A DNA stretch of 64,000 nucleotides from Sphingobacterium paludis. GTDB taxonomy: Bacteria; Bacteroidota; Bacteroidia; Sphingobacteriales; Sphingobacteriaceae. The translations under genes were made by a program, and so were the position numbers. Position 1 is the first letter of the stretch, and the number at the start of each line of letters is the position of its first letter. The notes beneath the pieces were generated by a model. The model saw only the letters and a list, made by a program, of their open reading frames with translations. It was not told where the DNA came from and searched no databases. Positions 63,228 through 64,000 of the stretch are shown in pieces. The DNA is taken from the NCBI RefSeq assembly GCF_004364125.1, contig NZ_SNZV01000002.1, positions 496,001 to 560,000 of the forward strand, read 5' to 3'.

Positions 63228-63699
63228 CTTCAATAAGTTCGACGGAATTTTTACATACATATCCAAGTGAGGTAAAGCCAGCGCATTTTTATAGACAGCT
63301 CCAATTGGTGCTGTCTACTCTTACATGTTGTTTATTTCTTCTTACTATTGGGTTGTTAAAATATTGTTGTTGTTACGAAATATCTATCAAAAGAATGCAA
63401 AATTGTTTTATGCTTCGCTACGTTGTTACTTGTTGCGTAAGTAATGAAGTAGCGTGGCGCAGTTACCTTAGCGTCCAAAAGAAACTCGGATAAAACTGTC
63501 AAAATTACCTATCCCAACTTAGATCTTGGGACATCATAAATTTGAAGATGATGGCTAGGGCGGCGCTTCGTATACGAGCAGCGTAATGATGTGACCACAG
63601 AACATGGAGACGGCTCTGTAGGGCTCCGCAGGTTTTGCTAAAAACACACTATAGCCGTGAAGGTAGGAGCCAAGGTGCTTCCCGGACCCGTTTCATAGC
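63228..63699. other. gap after ddl with a palindrome, no gene recognised
   Basis: This 472-base interval lies between convergent ddl and the hydrolase gene. A 26-bp palindrome-like sequence (63292-63317, TAGACAGC and GCTGTCTA around CCAATTGG) could terminate ddl, but no T run follows on either strand. Two open frames of about 60-85 codons show no family resemblance and no plausible start, so I regard them as chance. Confidence 0.4.
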
Positions 63700-64000
63700 T
63701 TATAATAATTCTTTCATACAGTTCACGGAGTTCTGTTTAAGACTTAAACCTACAGGTGTCGGGAAATCTTCAAAGCCATGCACCCCGCCTGCTACTACTT
63801 CCAAAGATACGGGGACGCCAGCGCGGTTCAACTGGCGCGTGTATTCAAGGCTTTCTTCGAAAAATAAATCTAGACCACCAATCAGTATATAGGTGCAAGG
63901 CAAGTTCGTAAAATCTCTGGCATGAGCCGCTGAAAAGTAACCCAGTTCATCATCGCTAATGGTTTGATTACCTTTGTACGCGCTCCAGCCATAAGAGTTT
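63700..64000 (-). CDS. alpha/beta hydrolase (esterase/lipase type), 5' end outside the window
   Basis: The C-terminal part of an alpha/beta-hydrolase-3-like protein, read on the - strand from the window edge to the stop at 63700-63702; about 99 codons are present and the start is missing. Reading inward gives YGWSAYKGNQTISDDELGYF, ARDFTNLPCTYILIGGLDLF, LNRAGVPVSLEVVAGGVHGF and EDFPTPVGLSLKQNSV. GGLDLF carries the catalytic Asp and GGVHGFE the catalytic His; the nucleophile GxSxG must lie beyond the window. The likely product is an acyl-ester hydrolase. Confidence 0.8.
   Translation of the reverse strand, partial: NSYGWSAYKGNQTISDDELGYFSAAHARDFTNLPCTYILIGGLDLFFEESLEYTRQLNRAGVPVSLEVVAGGVHGFEDFPTPVGLSLKQNSVNCMKELL

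Noticed and set aside
63305..63493. 62-codon open frame after ddl, Cys-rich
   Set aside because: Composition is unlike the neighbouring proteins, with no motif or ribosome site; probably chance.
1..64000. tRNA, rRNA, tmRNA or RNase P RNA gene
   Set aside because: No intergenic interval showed a cloverleaf or known conserved core on reading by eye; a covariance search would be needed to exclude a small RNA.

Overview
The window reads as a chromosomal segment of a Bacteroidota bacterium, most likely family Sphingobacteriaceae. The evidence is a SusC/SusD pair, a division and cell wall (dcw) cluster in the order usual for that phylum, promoters of the TTTG-N19/20-TAnnTTTG type, an FtsZ with a long linker and a tail ending in NSFLHDNVD, and an Hc1-type mini-histone. 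The family assignment is an impression from protein similarity and was not tested. No prophage, insertion sequence, CRISPR array, rRNA or tRNA gene was seen, and nearly all of the DNA is coding.

Layout. 1-3.7 kb (- strand): a LytS/LytTR two-component pair, an AI-2E family permease and a small lipoprotein. 4-8.8 kb (+): an orphan SusC/SusD uptake pair closed by a strong terminator. 8.8-9.9 kb (-): SRPBCC and DinB-like proteins. 10.1-14.2 kb (+): an OmpR-type regulator and kinase, then three overlapping genes (UspA-like, lipocalin-like membrane protein, DUF1275 permease) preceded by three pairs of 11-bp-spaced TAAT repeats that look like the regulator's operator. 14.2-20.9 kb (-): L-asparaginase, TatD nuclease, FKBP isomerase lipoprotein, NrnA-type phosphoesterase and a large membrane-anchored protein of unknown function. 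21.1-24 kb (+): DUF423 protein and PriA. 24-27.5 kb (-): a LUD/LutB-like protein with degenerate Fe-S motifs, and AspS.

28-43.9 kb (+) is the dcw cluster: mraZ, rsmH, ftsL-like, ftsI (with PASTA domain), murE, mraY, murD, ftsW, murG, murC, ftsQ, ftsA, ftsZ. It makes the lipid-linked peptidoglycan precursor (MurE-MurD-MurC-MraY-MurG), the septal synthase (FtsW/FtsI) and the divisome scaffold (FtsQ/FtsL/FtsA/FtsZ). murB is absent, and ddl lies 18 kb away beside a stand-alone PASTA protein and mltG (60-63.2 kb), so the window carries two separate wall-synthesis loci. MraZ-box-like repeats precede mraZ, and an 11-bp TGTGGAAAACT motif occurs both before mraZ and, inverted, between ftsA and ftsZ.

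43.9-54.7 kb holds an Hc1 histone, a sugar isomerase-like TIM barrel, a NarL-type regulator, mscL, rpmH-rnpA-yidD-tsaB, corA, an OmpH/Skp lipoprotein, gyrB, pirin, an outer membrane barrel-like protein and a metallophosphoesterase. 54.8-59.7 kb (-) holds rpsA, a YihY membrane protein, a YbgC-type thioesterase with a tandem repeat array at its 5' end, and a secreted glutaminase. The window ends inside an alpha/beta hydrolase gene on the - strand.

The parts most worth a second look are regulatory DNA rather than a new gene system: the 11-bp-periodic operator array at 12.3 kb, the MraZ-box and TGTGGAAAACT motifs of the dcw cluster, and the cysteine loss in the LutB-like protein.
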